Assembly: GCA_002839335.1 (NCBI GenBank)
Contig: PGXU01000029.1
Location: 1-33,369, forward strand
Length of the DNA stretch: 33,369 bases
Reading direction: 5' to 3'
Source of the DNA: Spirochaetae bacterium HGW-Spirochaetae-4
GTDB lineage: Bacteria; Spirochaetota; Spirochaetia; Sphaerochaetales; Sphaerochaetaceae
A program made the position numbers and the translations under genes. Shown here in pieces: positions 8,156-16,147 of the stretch. Below the pieces are notes generated by a model. It saw nothing but the letters and a program-made list of their open reading frames with translations, was not told the DNA's origin and ran no database searches. Within the stretch, counting starts at the first letter, position 1, and every line of letters begins with the position of its first letter.

Positions 8156-9179
8156 ATGCCTCCAGGATCTCCTTGTATTTCCTGTACAATCCACGGAATT
8201 GGTCATAGGTCAGTCCCATGGCCGAGGCGGCTTCCTTCTGATTGCCCTCGGCTTCGGACAGAGCCCTTCGGATGAAGGAGATATCAAGGTCACGCTTGGC
8301 CTGTTCATAGGAATCCAGCGCAAGCGTTGCTTCGAACGGCACGGCGGGAACCTCGTCCTCAGGCACTTCGGGCTTTGCCACGGGTATGCAGGGGGCATAG
8401 GGATTCTCGAACGGATTGAACTGGATCGTGGTTATCTCTCGCCCAGCTGCCCGATACACCGCACGTTCCACCACATTCTTCAATTCACGGACATTGCCGG
8501 GCCATGGATAGGACAGCAGTTGTCTGCGGACAGCTTCGGTGAGGACAGGCATATCGGATCTACCGCACTCCAGGGACATCTTTGCCGCAAAGAATTCAGC
8601 CAATAGCAGGATATCCTCTCCCCGTTCCCGCAATGGAGGCAGGAACAGCACCTCGAACGAGAGCCTGTCCAGCAGGTCCTCCTTGAACTTTCCTTCGGCA
8701 CACAAGGTGGGCAGGTCGGCGTTCGTCGCACCGACAATCCGCACATCGCTTTCATGGGTCTTCGACGATCCCACCCGCTCGAATGTCCCGTACTCGACCA
8801 CCCGCAGAATCTTCTCCTGGACTTCCAGGGGAATCAAGCCGATCTCGTCCAGGAACAACGTCCCGCCTTCGGCTTCCTCGAACCGTCCCTTGCGCGTTTT
8901 TGTCGCACCGGTGAAGGCACCTGCCTCGTACCCGAACAGTTCGGTCTCTATCAAAGAGGGTGGAAGGGCCGCACAGTTGACGGTGACCAGGTTGTGTTGC
9001 CAGCGTGGACTCAGATAATGGAGACGGGATGCCGCGATCTCCTTGCCGCTTCCGCGTTCACCGACTACGAGAACACTCCTGTTTACCGTTGCTGCACGAC
9101 TGAGGGCTTGCTGAAAATTCAGGAAGGTTTCAGATTCTCCCAAAGGGGCCTGGGCATAGCCCGAACGCTCTTCACTCAT
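8154..9179 (-). CDS. pspF: Sigma-54 activator PspF
   Basis: A 341-residue enhancer-binding protein made of an AAA+ domain and a C-terminal DNA-binding domain, with no N-terminal receiver or sensor domain, as in PspF. Visible motifs are Walker A GERGSGKE (40-47), the sigma-54 contact loop GAFTGA (87-92), Walker B FLDEIG (109-114), and a helix-turn-helix NQKEAASAMGLTYDQFRGLY near the C-terminus, which closely resembles E. coli PspF. It lies between two sigma-54 psp operons and convergent to the first. The ATG at 9179 has no Shine-Dalgarno site; TAGAAT ends 6 nt upstream. Lacking a sensor domain, it is presumably held inactive by PspA. Confidence 0.93.
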   Translation of the reverse strand: MSEERSGYAQAPLGESETFLNFQQALSRAATVNRSVLVVGERGSGKEIAASRLHYLSPRWQHNLVTVNCAALPPSLIETELFGYEAGAFTGATKTRKGRFEEAEGGTLFLDEIGLIPLEVQEKILRVVEYGTFERVGSSKTHESDVRIVGATNADLPTLCAEGKFKEDLLDRLSFEVLFLPPLRERGEDILLLAEFFAAKMSLECGRSDMPVLTEAVRRQLLSYPWPGNVRELKNVVERAVYRAAGREITTIQFNPFENPYAPCIPVAKPEVPEDEVPAVPFEATLALDSYEQAKRDLDISFIRRALSEAEGNQKEAASAMGLTYDQFRGLYRKYKEILEA

Positions 9180-9185
9180 AGGTGG

Positions 9186-9215
9186 ATTCTACCATAGGTT
9201 GGTCAATTTCACCAA
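9186..9215 (-). promoter_or_regulatory. pspF promoter (leaderless type)
   Basis: On the minus strand TTGGTG (9215-9210), an 18-bp spacer and TAGAAT (9191-9186) precede the ATG by 6 nt. The -35 hexamer lies partly inside the predicted PspF site at 9201-9213, as expected for autorepression. Confidence 0.65.
9201..9213 (+). promoter_or_regulatory. Predicted PspF enhancer site for the second psp operon and pspF operator
   Basis: GGTCAATTTCACC is centred 118 bp upstream of the -24 GG (143 bp upstream of the inferred start), identical to the spacing at 6912. The extended 18-mer matches the element at 30332 at 16 of 18 positions. It overlaps the -35 of pspF. Confidence 0.65.
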
Positions 9216-9322
9216 TATCTATCTGCCACACAAGCAGGACAGATTCAATACAAAGTACCACAAATCCTGCTTGCAAGAGAGTTAAGAATGTTTCATAGTG
9301 TTCTGGGGAGTTTTTTCTGATG

Positions 9323-9339
9323 TTGGCACGGTTCATGCT
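9323..9339 (+). promoter_or_regulatory. Sigma-54 promoter of the second psp operon
   Basis: TTGGCACG-N4-ATGCT has GG at 9325-9326 and GC at 9337-9338 with 10 nt between. The inferred start is near 9350, about 47 nt before pspA2. Confidence 0.88.
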
Positions 9340-9396
9340 TTATACAAGATAGAGAGTATGAAGATGCTCTGATATCAGTTGTACAAGGAGTAGAAT

Positions 9397-10053
9397 ATGG
9401 GAGTTTTCTCACGTTTCATGGACATAGTAAACGCCAACATCAACGCTTTGCTGGACAAGGCTGAAGATCCCGAAAAGATGATCAAGCTGATGATGCAGGA
9501 AATGGAAGATACCTTGATCGAGCTCAAGTCATCCTGCGCCGGCAAAATGGCCTCAAAGGCCAAATTGGACCGCAATCGCAGCGATCTCGAATCCCTCGTC
9601 AGCCGCTGGATGAGCCGCGCCGAGATAGCCCTGGCTAAAGGTCGCGAGGACCTCGCGCGGGAAGCGCTGGTAGAGAAGCGCCGGGCACAGGACGATTTGG
9701 CCCGGATGGAAGAGGAGAGCGCACGCTATGCCGACATGATCGGCAAAAGCAAGGAAGATATCGGTAGACTGGAAGACAAGCTGCAATCGTTGCGGCAGAA
9801 GCATCAGGTTATTGTCGAGCGGGCCGCACGGGCACGTGAGGAACAAGCAGCCAACGACACCATCCGCAAAGCTTCGGATGCCGCAGCCTTCTCCCGTTTC
9901 GATCATATGGAACAGCAGGTTGACCGCATGGAGGCCAGCGCAAGCATGGGAAGACCCAGGGCCGACTTGGATTCCAAGTTCGCGGACCTCGAGGAATTGG
10001 ATGATATCGAAGCGGAGCTCGAACAGTTGCGCAAACACGCGAAGAAAAACTGA
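9397..10053 (+). CDS. pspA: Phage-shock protein A homologue, copy 2
   Basis: A 218-residue PspA/IM30 protein with the N-terminus FMDIVNANINALLDKAEDPEKM, long coiled-coil helices, the shared segment EDLAREALVEKRRA and a C-terminal helix ending DDIEAELEQLRK. It is clearly paralogous to the protein at 7116, nearly identical around residues 8-35 but divergent over most of the helices. AAGGAG lies 6 nt before the ATG. It heads a four-gene sigma-54 operon with PspB, PspC and a secreted repeat protein. This is the more complete psp set, so this copy is likely the one that partners with PspB/PspC. Confidence 0.95.
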   Translation: MGVFSRFMDIVNANINALLDKAEDPEKMIKLMMQEMEDTLIELKSSCAGKMASKAKLDRNRSDLESLVSRWMSRAEIALAKGREDLAREALVEKRRAQDDLARMEEESARYADMIGKSKEDIGRLEDKLQSLRQKHQVIVERAARAREEQAANDTIRKASDAAAFSRFDHMEQQVDRMEASASMGRPRADLDSKFADLEELDDIEAELEQLRKHAKKN

Positions 10054-10081
10054 GTGACGGGCATCCGGGGGAAGGGAAATA

Positions 10082-10315
10082 ATGAATAGTGATAACTTGG
10101 TTGCAATCATTGCGATCGTCGCGCCGTTCTTGTTCGCTGCGTGGGTCATCAAGGCCAGCATACGGGCAAAGGAACGGAAGCGGGGAGCCTCCACCCAAAA
10201 GGAGAACGAGCGACGACAGAGCGATAGGGAATTGGAAGACGGAATTATGGATCTGGCCAAGCGGATAGAGAATCTTGAGATCATTCTCCGCAACAGACAC
10301 AACAATAAGGAATAG
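10082..10315 (+). CDS. pspB: PspB-like small membrane protein
   Basis: A 77-residue protein with one N-terminal membrane helix (about residues 6-25), a basic linker and a C-terminal coiled coil. The stretch LAKRIENLEIILRNRH matches the end of E. coli PspB (RIQALESILDAEH) in position and character. PspB works with PspC at the inner membrane to relieve PspA inhibition of PspF under stress. GGGGAAGGG precedes the ATG. It lies between pspA2 and pspC2; the first psp operon has no equivalent. Confidence 0.8.
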   Translation: MNSDNLVAIIAIVAPFLFAAWVIKASIRAKERKRGASTQKENERRQSDRELEDGIMDLAKRIENLEIILRNRHNNKE

Positions 10316-10326
10316 GAAGGATGTAT

Positions 10327-10698
10327 ATGGCTACCAAACGATTGTACCGGTCCCGAAGGGGTAAGATATTTGGCGTTTGCCAAGGGATTGCCGATTGGAG
10401 AGACCTCCCGGTCGATATTCTCCGTGCGATCACCGCAGTTTCGATTATCGTGACCGGCATTTTTCCCGGAATCGTGATCTACGCATTGATCGCGTTGTTC
10501 CTCCCATTGGAACCGGGATACGGCACACACTACGAGGAATCGGAACACAACCAGGAAGAACGGGGACCATTCAACCGGACCCGTGAGGACCTGCGCGAGA
10601 CGTTCGAGAACTTGAAGAGAAAAGTCGAAGGCATGGAAGAGAATATCTTCGACAAGGAACGGGATTGGGACCAACGGTTCCATGGGGACCAGAAATAA
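10327..10698 (+). CDS. pspC: PspC-domain membrane protein, copy 2
   Basis: A 123-residue protein with a PspC domain at the N-terminus (SRRGKIFGVCQGIADWRDLP), then one membrane helix (about 38-62) and a charged helical tail rich in Glu and Arg that probably faces the cytoplasm and contacts PspA. The ATG at 10327 is preferred over the one at 10321 because GGAAGG lies directly against the earlier ATG but about 6 nt before the later one. It is 11 bp downstream of pspB and followed directly by the DUF4097 gene (ATG 1 bp after the stop). Confidence 0.9.
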   Translation: MATKRLYRSRRGKIFGVCQGIADWRDLPVDILRAITAVSIIVTGIFPGIVIYALIALFLPLEPGYGTHYEESEHNQEERGPFNRTREDLRETFENLKRKVEGMEENIFDKERDWDQRFHGDQK

Positions 10699-10699
10699 T

Positions 10700-11560
10700 A
10701 TGAAACGAGTATGTGTATCGATACTTATCCTGCTTGCCGCAAGTCTTTCGCTTGGGGCTGCAGGGGAAACCTATAGGAACGATTTGACATTGAGAAAAGA
10801 CGGGGAAGTCCAGATCAAGAGTGACGTACCCGATATCACCATAATCCAGGAATCGAGGGGAGACTCGGCTGCGGTAACGCTCACCGGCGCCGCACGGGAC
10901 CGGTACAGCATGACAGTCCGTGAGGATCGCGATGGAATCTTTGTCGAAGTCAAACGAAAGCAACGATTGGGCATCGACCTGTTCCAGACACTTGATGCGC
11001 ACCTCACCGTCACGTTGCCGAATTCCTGGACCGAAGGCGAACTTTCCGTATCGACGGTTTCGGGGCAACTGAAGATTCCCGGTCCGTTGTATGCCGAAGA
11101 GGTGGAACTCCATTCCGTCTCCGGATCCATCGGCTTCGATTCGCTATCAACAACCGACTCGTTGGAGATAGCCAGCGTTTCCGGATCCATAGAAGGCAAG
11201 ACCATTGAAGCTGGAGTTGTAGGGATCACAAGTGTTTCGGGTGCCATCATGATCGACAAGATCATCTCGACTTCCAGATCGGATGTCGAAGTGGGCAGTG
11301 TATCCGGTGCCATCAAGCTTCCCTTGCTCGATGCTTCGAACGCTACGCTGGAGAGCATATCCGGAGCAATCAGTGTCACCCTGCCCCGGACTTTCGGCGG
11401 CCGCGTGTCGGCATCGTCCCTCAGCGGTTCGATATCGACCAGCATCGACGGTGTACATGATCTCAGTACCGAAAAGAGGACGCAAACCTTCGCTGTCGGC
11501 AACGGTTCGGCATCCCTTGAGGTCTCCACCACTTCCGGTGCGATCCAGATTGCACAGTGA
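10700..11560 (+). CDS. Secreted DUF4097-type beta-repeat protein of the psp operon
   Basis: This 286-residue protein begins with a signal peptide (MKRVCVSILILLAASLSLGA; no lipobox Cys) and is otherwise a series of short beta-strand repeats. About eight units of roughly 20 residues carry the core S(V/I/L)SG(S/A)I: for example SVSGSIGF, SVSGSIEG, SVSGAIMI, SVSGAIKL, SISGAISV, SLSGSIST. This is the pattern of DUF4097/putative adhesin proteins, which fold as beta-solenoids and often accompany PspC/LiaF-type stress genes. A periplasmic or surface location is inferred. The ATG at 10700 is preferred to 10682 because it starts the signal peptide directly. It is the last gene before a strong terminator. 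Confidence 0.85.
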   Translation: MKRVCVSILILLAASLSLGAAGETYRNDLTLRKDGEVQIKSDVPDITIIQESRGDSAAVTLTGAARDRYSMTVREDRDGIFVEVKRKQRLGIDLFQTLDAHLTVTLPNSWTEGELSVSTVSGQLKIPGPLYAEEVELHSVSGSIGFDSLSTTDSLEIASVSGSIEGKTIEAGVVGITSVSGAIMIDKIISTSRSDVEVGSVSGAIKLPLLDASNATLESISGAISVTLPRTFGGRVSASSLSGSISTSIDGVHDLSTEKRTQTFAVGNGSASLEVSTTSGAIQIAQ

Positions 11561-11605
11561 ACGGCAACATTTCCTGACTCCGGAGGCTTCACCTCCCGAT
11601 AGCAT

Positions 11606-11637
11606 ACCGCCGGTACTTGGTTCCGGTGGTTTTTTTA
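11606..11637 (+). terminator. Terminator of the second psp operon
   Basis: ACCGCCGG (11606-11613) pairs with CCGGTGGT (11623-11630), with one G-U pair, and is followed by seven T residues. Confidence 0.9.
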
Positions 11638-11639
11638 TC

Positions 11640-11668
11640 TTGACCATCACGAGGCTTTCCAGTATTTA
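11640..11668 (+). promoter_or_regulatory. Promoter of the marR-ABC exporter operon
   Basis: TTGACC (11640-11645), a 17-bp spacer and TATTTA (11663-11668), immediately followed by a MarR-type palindrome. Confidence 0.75.
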
Positions 11669-11684
11669 TTAGGTAGCTAACTAA
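11669..11684 (+). promoter_or_regulatory. MarR-type operator
   Basis: TTAGGTAGCTAACTAA is a 16-bp near-perfect palindrome (TTAG.TAGCTA.CTAA) lying directly after the -10, across the expected start site. Bound repressor would block initiation. It has the size and AT-rich form typical of MarR-family operators, implying autorepression of marR and the exporter. Confidence 0.75.
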
Positions 11685-11696
11685 TAGGATTGAAAT

Positions 11697-12164
11697 ATGG
11701 ACCCATCTTCCCACAGTTGCCCCACCATCCCGCTGCTTGCTCAAATCACACGGCTACGGTTTCTGCGTGGCCATGCGTTGCTCTCCTCGCTGGATATCCA
11801 TCCGGCGCAGTTCCATTTGCTGATGATGCTCGACCGCGCCAATCCCATGAGCCAGGCCGAACTGGCCGGAAAGCTCATGATTAAGCCATCTACCCTCACG
11901 GTCATGCTCCACCGATTGATGAAAAACGACCTGGTGCGGCGAGAGCGGGACCGTGTCGATGCCCGGGTCATGCGGGTACATATCACCGCGAAGGGAGCCG
12001 ACCTGCTCAAGCAGGCCCACGACCGGTTCCTTCAATTCGAATCGGAAACGTTCGAAGGGTTCAGCCCGGAGGAGAAGGCCCTCTTCGAGACCTTGGGCAA
12101 CCGTATACGGGACAACTTGATCAAAGCGGTCGAGGGGGAGGATCCGACATGTCCATGGTATTGA
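11697..12164 (+). CDS. MarR-family transcriptional repressor
   Basis: A 155-residue winged-helix protein. The DNA-binding region is clear: HPAQFHLLMMLDRANPMSQAELAG followed by the recognition helix KPSTLTVMLHRLMKNDLVRR and the wing RERDRVDARVMRVHITAKG, each split at its natural boundary. The flanking helices form the MarR dimer interface and usually bind small phenolic or lipophilic ligands. AGGA lies 8 nt before the ATG. It leads the operon encoding the heterodimeric ABC exporter and overlaps its first subunit by 16 bp. A 16-bp palindrome upstream is its likely operator. Confidence 0.92.
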   Translation: MDPSSHSCPTIPLLAQITRLRFLRGHALLSSLDIHPAQFHLLMMLDRANPMSQAELAGKLMIKPSTLTVMLHRLMKNDLVRRERDRVDARVMRVHITAKGADLLKQAHDRFLQFESETFEGFSPEEKALFETLGNRIRDNLIKAVEGEDPTCPWY

Positions 12165-14197
12165 AATATCTGAAGGAATCGACCTTTCCCATCGTATTGG
12201 TTTTTTTGCTGCTCATGTTGAAGGTCTTCGCGGACCTCACACTACCCCTGTACACTTCGAACATCGTGAATATCGGTATCCAACAGGGAGGTATGGAAAC
12301 GGCGGTGCCGGCGGTCCTTACGGCACAAACATATGCGGCCGTGGAGGCGCGTTTGGATAGCGGTGATGCGACTGTCCTGGCCGCCTCCTACCGGTACGAC
12401 ACCGAAACCTACCGGCTTCCCGCCTACGTGCTAGTCGAAGACGCTCCGATTCAGGAAGTAACGTTGTTGCCGATACTGGCCCGACTGGGCATGGGAGAAA
12501 CCGCCGGGCAACCGGCAACGGAAAGCATCCTCAAGCAAGCTGCCCTCGCCTATATCCGTACGGATCTTGAACTGTTGGGTGTCGATGTACCGGCAATCCA
12601 GAATTCCTATATCGTCCAGGTCGGATTGCGCATGCTCGCCATATCCGCATTGGGAGTAGCCGCGTCCATCCTGGTCTCCTATTTCGCCTCCCGGGTAGCC
12701 GCCCGATTGGGAAGACGGTTGCGGGGGGATGTGTTCAAGAAGGTAGTCTCCTTCAGCCAGGATGAGATGGACCGGTTCTCCACAGCCTCCCTGGTCACCA
12801 GAAGCACGAACGATATCCAACAGATCCAACAATCCTTCGTAATGATTCTCAGGGTAGTCATATTTGCCCCGATGATGGCACTTGGAGGCCTATTCAGGGT
12901 CCTGAGAACCAACAGCAGCATGTCTTGGACCATCGGAGTCGCGGTGCTGGCCATATTCACCATAGTGATCACCATGTTCGCACTTGCCATGCCGCGCTTC
13001 AAGCGATTGCAGATCCTGGTGGACAATGTCAACCAGGTTGTCAGGGAAACCTTGAACGGCTTGCAGGTCATCCGAGCCTTCAACACCCAAGACCACGAGC
13101 GCTCGCGGTTCGAAAAGGCCAACAGCGAGCTGACAGCCACCTCGCTGTTCGTGAACCGGGCCATGTCCGGCATGATGCCCCTGATGATGCTTATCATGAA
13201 CTTGACCGCGATACTCATCATCTTCAAAGGCGGACAGCATATCCAAGCCGGAACGATGCAGGTCGGGGATATGATGGCGTTCATCCAATATGCCATGCTG
13301 ATCATCATGTCCTTCCTCATGATCACCATGTTGACTATCATGTTGCCTCGTGCATCCATCTCTGCCGCCCGCATCAGGGAAGTCCTGCAAACCCCGGTTA
13401 CCATCGAGACCGCCTCGTCCACCGTACCCTTTCCCCCGGAACCACAGGGTCTGGTAGAGTTCAATCATGTGGGCTTCACCTACCCGGGAGCCAACACCGA
13501 GGCGATCTGCGACATATCGTTTGTCGCGGAACCAGGGACTACAACCGCCATAATCGGCAGTACCGGAAGCGGCAAATCGACTCTGCTGAATCTGATCCCA
13601 CGGTTCCACGACGTCACCTCGGGCTCGATCACCATTGACGGGATCGATATCCGGCAACGGGATCTGACAGCGCTGCGGAAACTGGTCGGATACGTTCCCC
13701 AACAGGGGTTGCTGTTCAGTGGAACGATTGCTTCGAATATCGCATATGGCGAACCGGATCTCAAATCCGAGGCGATCGAAGCGGCGGCGGACATCGCCCA
13801 GGCCGGCACCTTCATCGGAGAGAAACCGGAGACGTACCAGTCGCCTATAGCCCAGGGAGGCGTAAATGTATCGGGAGGACAACGGCAACGATTGTCGATT
13901 GCCCGAGCGATCGCAGCTACCCCAAAGATCCTGTTGTTCGACGATAGCTTCTCGGCTCTCGACTACCGAACGGAAAACCAATTGAGAAAGCGGCTGCATA
14001 CCGACGTACCCGATACTACGGTGCTGGTGGTGGCCCAACGCATCAGCAGCATCATCCATGCCGACACGATCCTCGTTATAGACGAAGGTCGGCTTGTCGG
14101 AAAGGGAACACATGCGCAACTCATGCAAAACTGTCCGGTTTACCAACAAATAGCACATTCGCAACTGTCCCTGCAGGAGATCAAGAACCATGGATAG
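12149..14197 (+). CDS. ABC exporter subunit with degenerate ATP site
   Basis: A 682-residue half-transporter (membrane domain plus ATPase) of the heterodimeric multidrug type (TM287/288, YfiBC-like). After the first membrane helix there is an extracytoplasmic insertion of about 110 residues (about 45-155). ATPase motifs: Walker A GSTGSGKS (470-477), Q-loop VPQQ, signature VSGGQ, Walker B LLFDDSFSALD. The catalytic Glu is replaced by Asp599 and the switch His by Gln630 (VAQRIS). These are the normal marks of the non-hydrolysing partner in heterodimeric exporters. GGAGG lies 7 nt before the ATG. Substrate unknown; likely drugs or lipids. Confidence 0.93.
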   Translation: MSMVLKYLKESTFPIVLVFLLLMLKVFADLTLPLYTSNIVNIGIQQGGMETAVPAVLTAQTYAAVEARLDSGDATVLAASYRYDTETYRLPAYVLVEDAPIQEVTLLPILARLGMGETAGQPATESILKQAALAYIRTDLELLGVDVPAIQNSYIVQVGLRMLAISALGVAASILVSYFASRVAARLGRRLRGDVFKKVVSFSQDEMDRFSTASLVTRSTNDIQQIQQSFVMILRVVIFAPMMALGGLFRVLRTNSSMSWTIGVAVLAIFTIVITMFALAMPRFKRLQILVDNVNQVVRETLNGLQVIRAFNTQDHERSRFEKANSELTATSLFVNRAMSGMMPLMMLIMNLTAILIIFKGGQHIQAGTMQVGDMMAFIQYAMLIIMSFLMITMLTIMLPRASISAARIREVLQTPVTIETASSTVPFPPEPQGLVEFNHVGFTYPGANTEAICDISFVAEPGTTTAIIGSTGSGKSTLLNLIPRFHDVTSGSITIDGIDIRQRDLTALRKLVGYVPQQGLLFSGTIASNIAYGEPDLKSEAIEAAADIAQAGTFIGEKPETYQSPIAQGGVNVSGGQRQRLSIARAIAATPKILLFDDSFSALDYRTENQLRKRLHTDVPDTTVLVVAQRISSIIHADTILVIDEGRLVGKGTHAQLMQNCPVYQQIAHSQLSLQEIKNHG

Positions 14198-16070
14198 ACC
14201 AGAACAAAAAAAATCGGGACAACAGGCACTCCCGGCTTTCCGCGGCGGACGTGGACCCGGAGGCCATGGGTTGGGTGCCCCAGTGCAAAAGGCCAAGGAC
14301 TTTTCAGGTACTGTGAAAAAATTGGCCAAACGCATCTCTCCCTATACATTCGCAGTGGTCATAGTCGTGTTGTTCGCCTTGGGTGCCACAGTATTCACTA
14401 TTGTCGGCCCGAAAATCCTGGGAACAGCAACCACCACAATCTTCGAGGGAATCACAGGCAAGCTTGCGGGAGGCGATGGAATCGATTTCGCGCGGATCGG
14501 CCGTATCCTCTCGACCTTGGTTGTCCTGTATGTGCTCAGCGCCCTCTTCATGTTCAGCCAAGGCTTTATCATGAGCACCGTCACCCAGCGCATCTCGAAA
14601 GCACTTCGCAAGGATGTGGCCGACAAGATACACCGCATGCCCATGCGAAGCTTCGATTCCACCACCCATGGGGAAATCCTCTCACGTGTCACCAACGATA
14701 TCGATACCTTGGGCCAGAACCTCAACCAGGGGCTCATACAAGTCCTCACCTCGATCACTACGATGATCGGAGTATTGGTGATGATGCTCTCCATCAGCTG
14801 GTTGATGACCATGGTCACCCTGGTCATCCTACCGATTTCCTTCCTGTTCATCGCACGGGTGGTCAAGGCTTCCCAAAAGCATTTCATGGAGCAGCAGAAA
14901 TCGTTGGGAACGATCAACGGTCAAGTCGAGGAAGTCTACAGCGGACATATCGTGGTCAAGGCCTTCTGCGCCGAGGACCGGGTGGTCGAAGCTTTCGACG
15001 AAGTGAATGAGAAGCTCTACGACTCCGCATGGAAATCGCAATTCCTTTCCGGTCTCATGATGCCGGTCATGCAGGGAATTGGAGACCTGGGGTATGTCGC
15101 GATCGCACTGCTGGGTGGGACCCTTGCGATTCGTGGAGTCATTTCGGTTGGCGATATCCAGGCATTCATCCAATACATGCGCAACTTCACCCATCCCATC
15201 GCGCAAGTGGCCCAGGTGACGAACCTGTTGCAGTCGACGGTGGCGGCGGCCGAACGGGTCTTCGAATTCCTCGAGGGGGAGGAGGAGACGGAAGAGCATG
15301 CCTCGTGTATCCTGGGACGGCTATCGGGGGACGTGGACTTCGAACATGTCCGCTTCGGGTATGACAAGGCAGTTCCGGTAATCAAGGATTTCTCAGCGAA
15401 GGTGGGCCAAGGCATGAAGGTCGCGATTGTAGGACCGACCGGAGCTGGAAAGACCACCATGGTGAAGCTGTTGATGCGTTTCTACGAACTCGATGGCGGC
15501 AAAATCAGTATAGATGGCAAGGATATCTCCACACTCTCACGCAGCGACCTCCGTTCACATTTCGGTATGGTGTTGCAGGATGCCTGGCTGTTCAACGGAA
15601 CGATCCGGGAGAATATCCGCTACGGTAGGTTGGATGCCACCGACGATGAAGTTGTCGCGGCGGCGAAAGCGGCGCGGATCGACCACTTTATCCATACCCT
15701 TCCCGATGGGTACGACATGGTGATCAACGAGGAATCCTCCAATATCTCCCAAGGACAACGCCAGCTTATCACCATTGCCCGTGCGATCCTCGCCAACCCC
15801 AGCGCCCTGATCCTTGATGAGGCGACCAGCTCAGTCGATACCCGCACCGAAGTGTTGATCCAAGAAGCGATGGACCACCTCATGGCAAGACGGACAAGTT
15901 TCATAATCGCCCATAGGCTCTCGACCATCCGCAATGCCGATATCATCCTGGTCATGAAGGACGGCGATATCGTGGAACAAGGGTCGCATGACCTATTGTT
16001 GCGGCAAAACGGCTTCTATGCGGATCTGTATCGGGCCCAATTCGAAGATATCGGATCCTTACCCGCATGA
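14190..16070 (+). CDS. ABC exporter subunit with canonical ATP site
   Basis: A 626-residue half-transporter that pairs with the product of the preceding gene, overlapping it by 8 bp. It has a basic, glycine-rich N-terminal tail of about 40 residues, six membrane helices, and a complete ATPase: Walker A GPTGAGKT, Q-loop VLQD, Walker B LILDEATSSVD with catalytic Glu544, and switch His575 (IAHRLS). Its signature is ISQGQ instead of SGGQ. That signature would face the degenerate Walker site of the partner, so the complex has one competent and one impaired ATP site. MarR controls the operon. Confidence 0.93.
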   Translation: MDRPEQKKSGQQALPAFRGGRGPGGHGLGAPVQKAKDFSGTVKKLAKRISPYTFAVVIVVLFALGATVFTIVGPKILGTATTTIFEGITGKLAGGDGIDFARIGRILSTLVVLYVLSALFMFSQGFIMSTVTQRISKALRKDVADKIHRMPMRSFDSTTHGEILSRVTNDIDTLGQNLNQGLIQVLTSITTMIGVLVMMLSISWLMTMVTLVILPISFLFIARVVKASQKHFMEQQKSLGTINGQVEEVYSGHIVVKAFCAEDRVVEAFDEVNEKLYDSAWKSQFLSGLMMPVMQGIGDLGYVAIALLGGTLAIRGVISVGDIQAFIQYMRNFTHPIAQVAQVTNLLQSTVAAAERVFEFLEGEEETEEHASCILGRLSGDVDFEHVRFGYDKAVPVIKDFSAKVGQGMKVAIVGPTGAGKTTMVKLLMRFYELDGGKISIDGKDISTLSRSDLRSHFGMVLQDAWLFNGTIRENIRYGRLDATDDEVVAAAKAARIDHFIHTLPDGYDMVINEESSNISQGQRQLITIARAILANPSALILDEATSSVDTRTEVLIQEAMDHLMARRTSFIIAHRLSTIRNADIILVMKDGDIVEQGSHDLLLRQNGFYADLYRAQFEDIGSLPA

Positions 16071-16090
16071 TCTTGCTGGAAGTTTTCATC

Positions 16091-16119
16091 TAGTCAAAGA
16101 CTCGGTTGCACTGTAGTAT
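16091..16119 (+). promoter_or_regulatory. Possible promoter of the activase operon
   Basis: TAGTAT at 16114-16119 with a weak -35 (TAGTCA) 17 bp upstream. The start site would be near 16126, giving a leader of about 22 nt containing AAGGGGG. No terminator was seen after the ABC genes, so read-through is also possible. Confidence 0.4.
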
Positions 16120-16147
16120 TGACGGAAGTTGTGAAGGGGGCGTTGGG

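Noticed and set aside
11560-11700. An integration or attachment site at the island edge
   Set aside because: The strand structure here is explained by a terminator, a promoter and a MarR operator; no tRNA, integrase or direct repeats were found.
12890-14335. A 481-codon open frame on the minus strand
   Set aside because: It is antisense to the two ABC exporter genes, has low-complexity His/Asp/Gly content and no recognisable domain.
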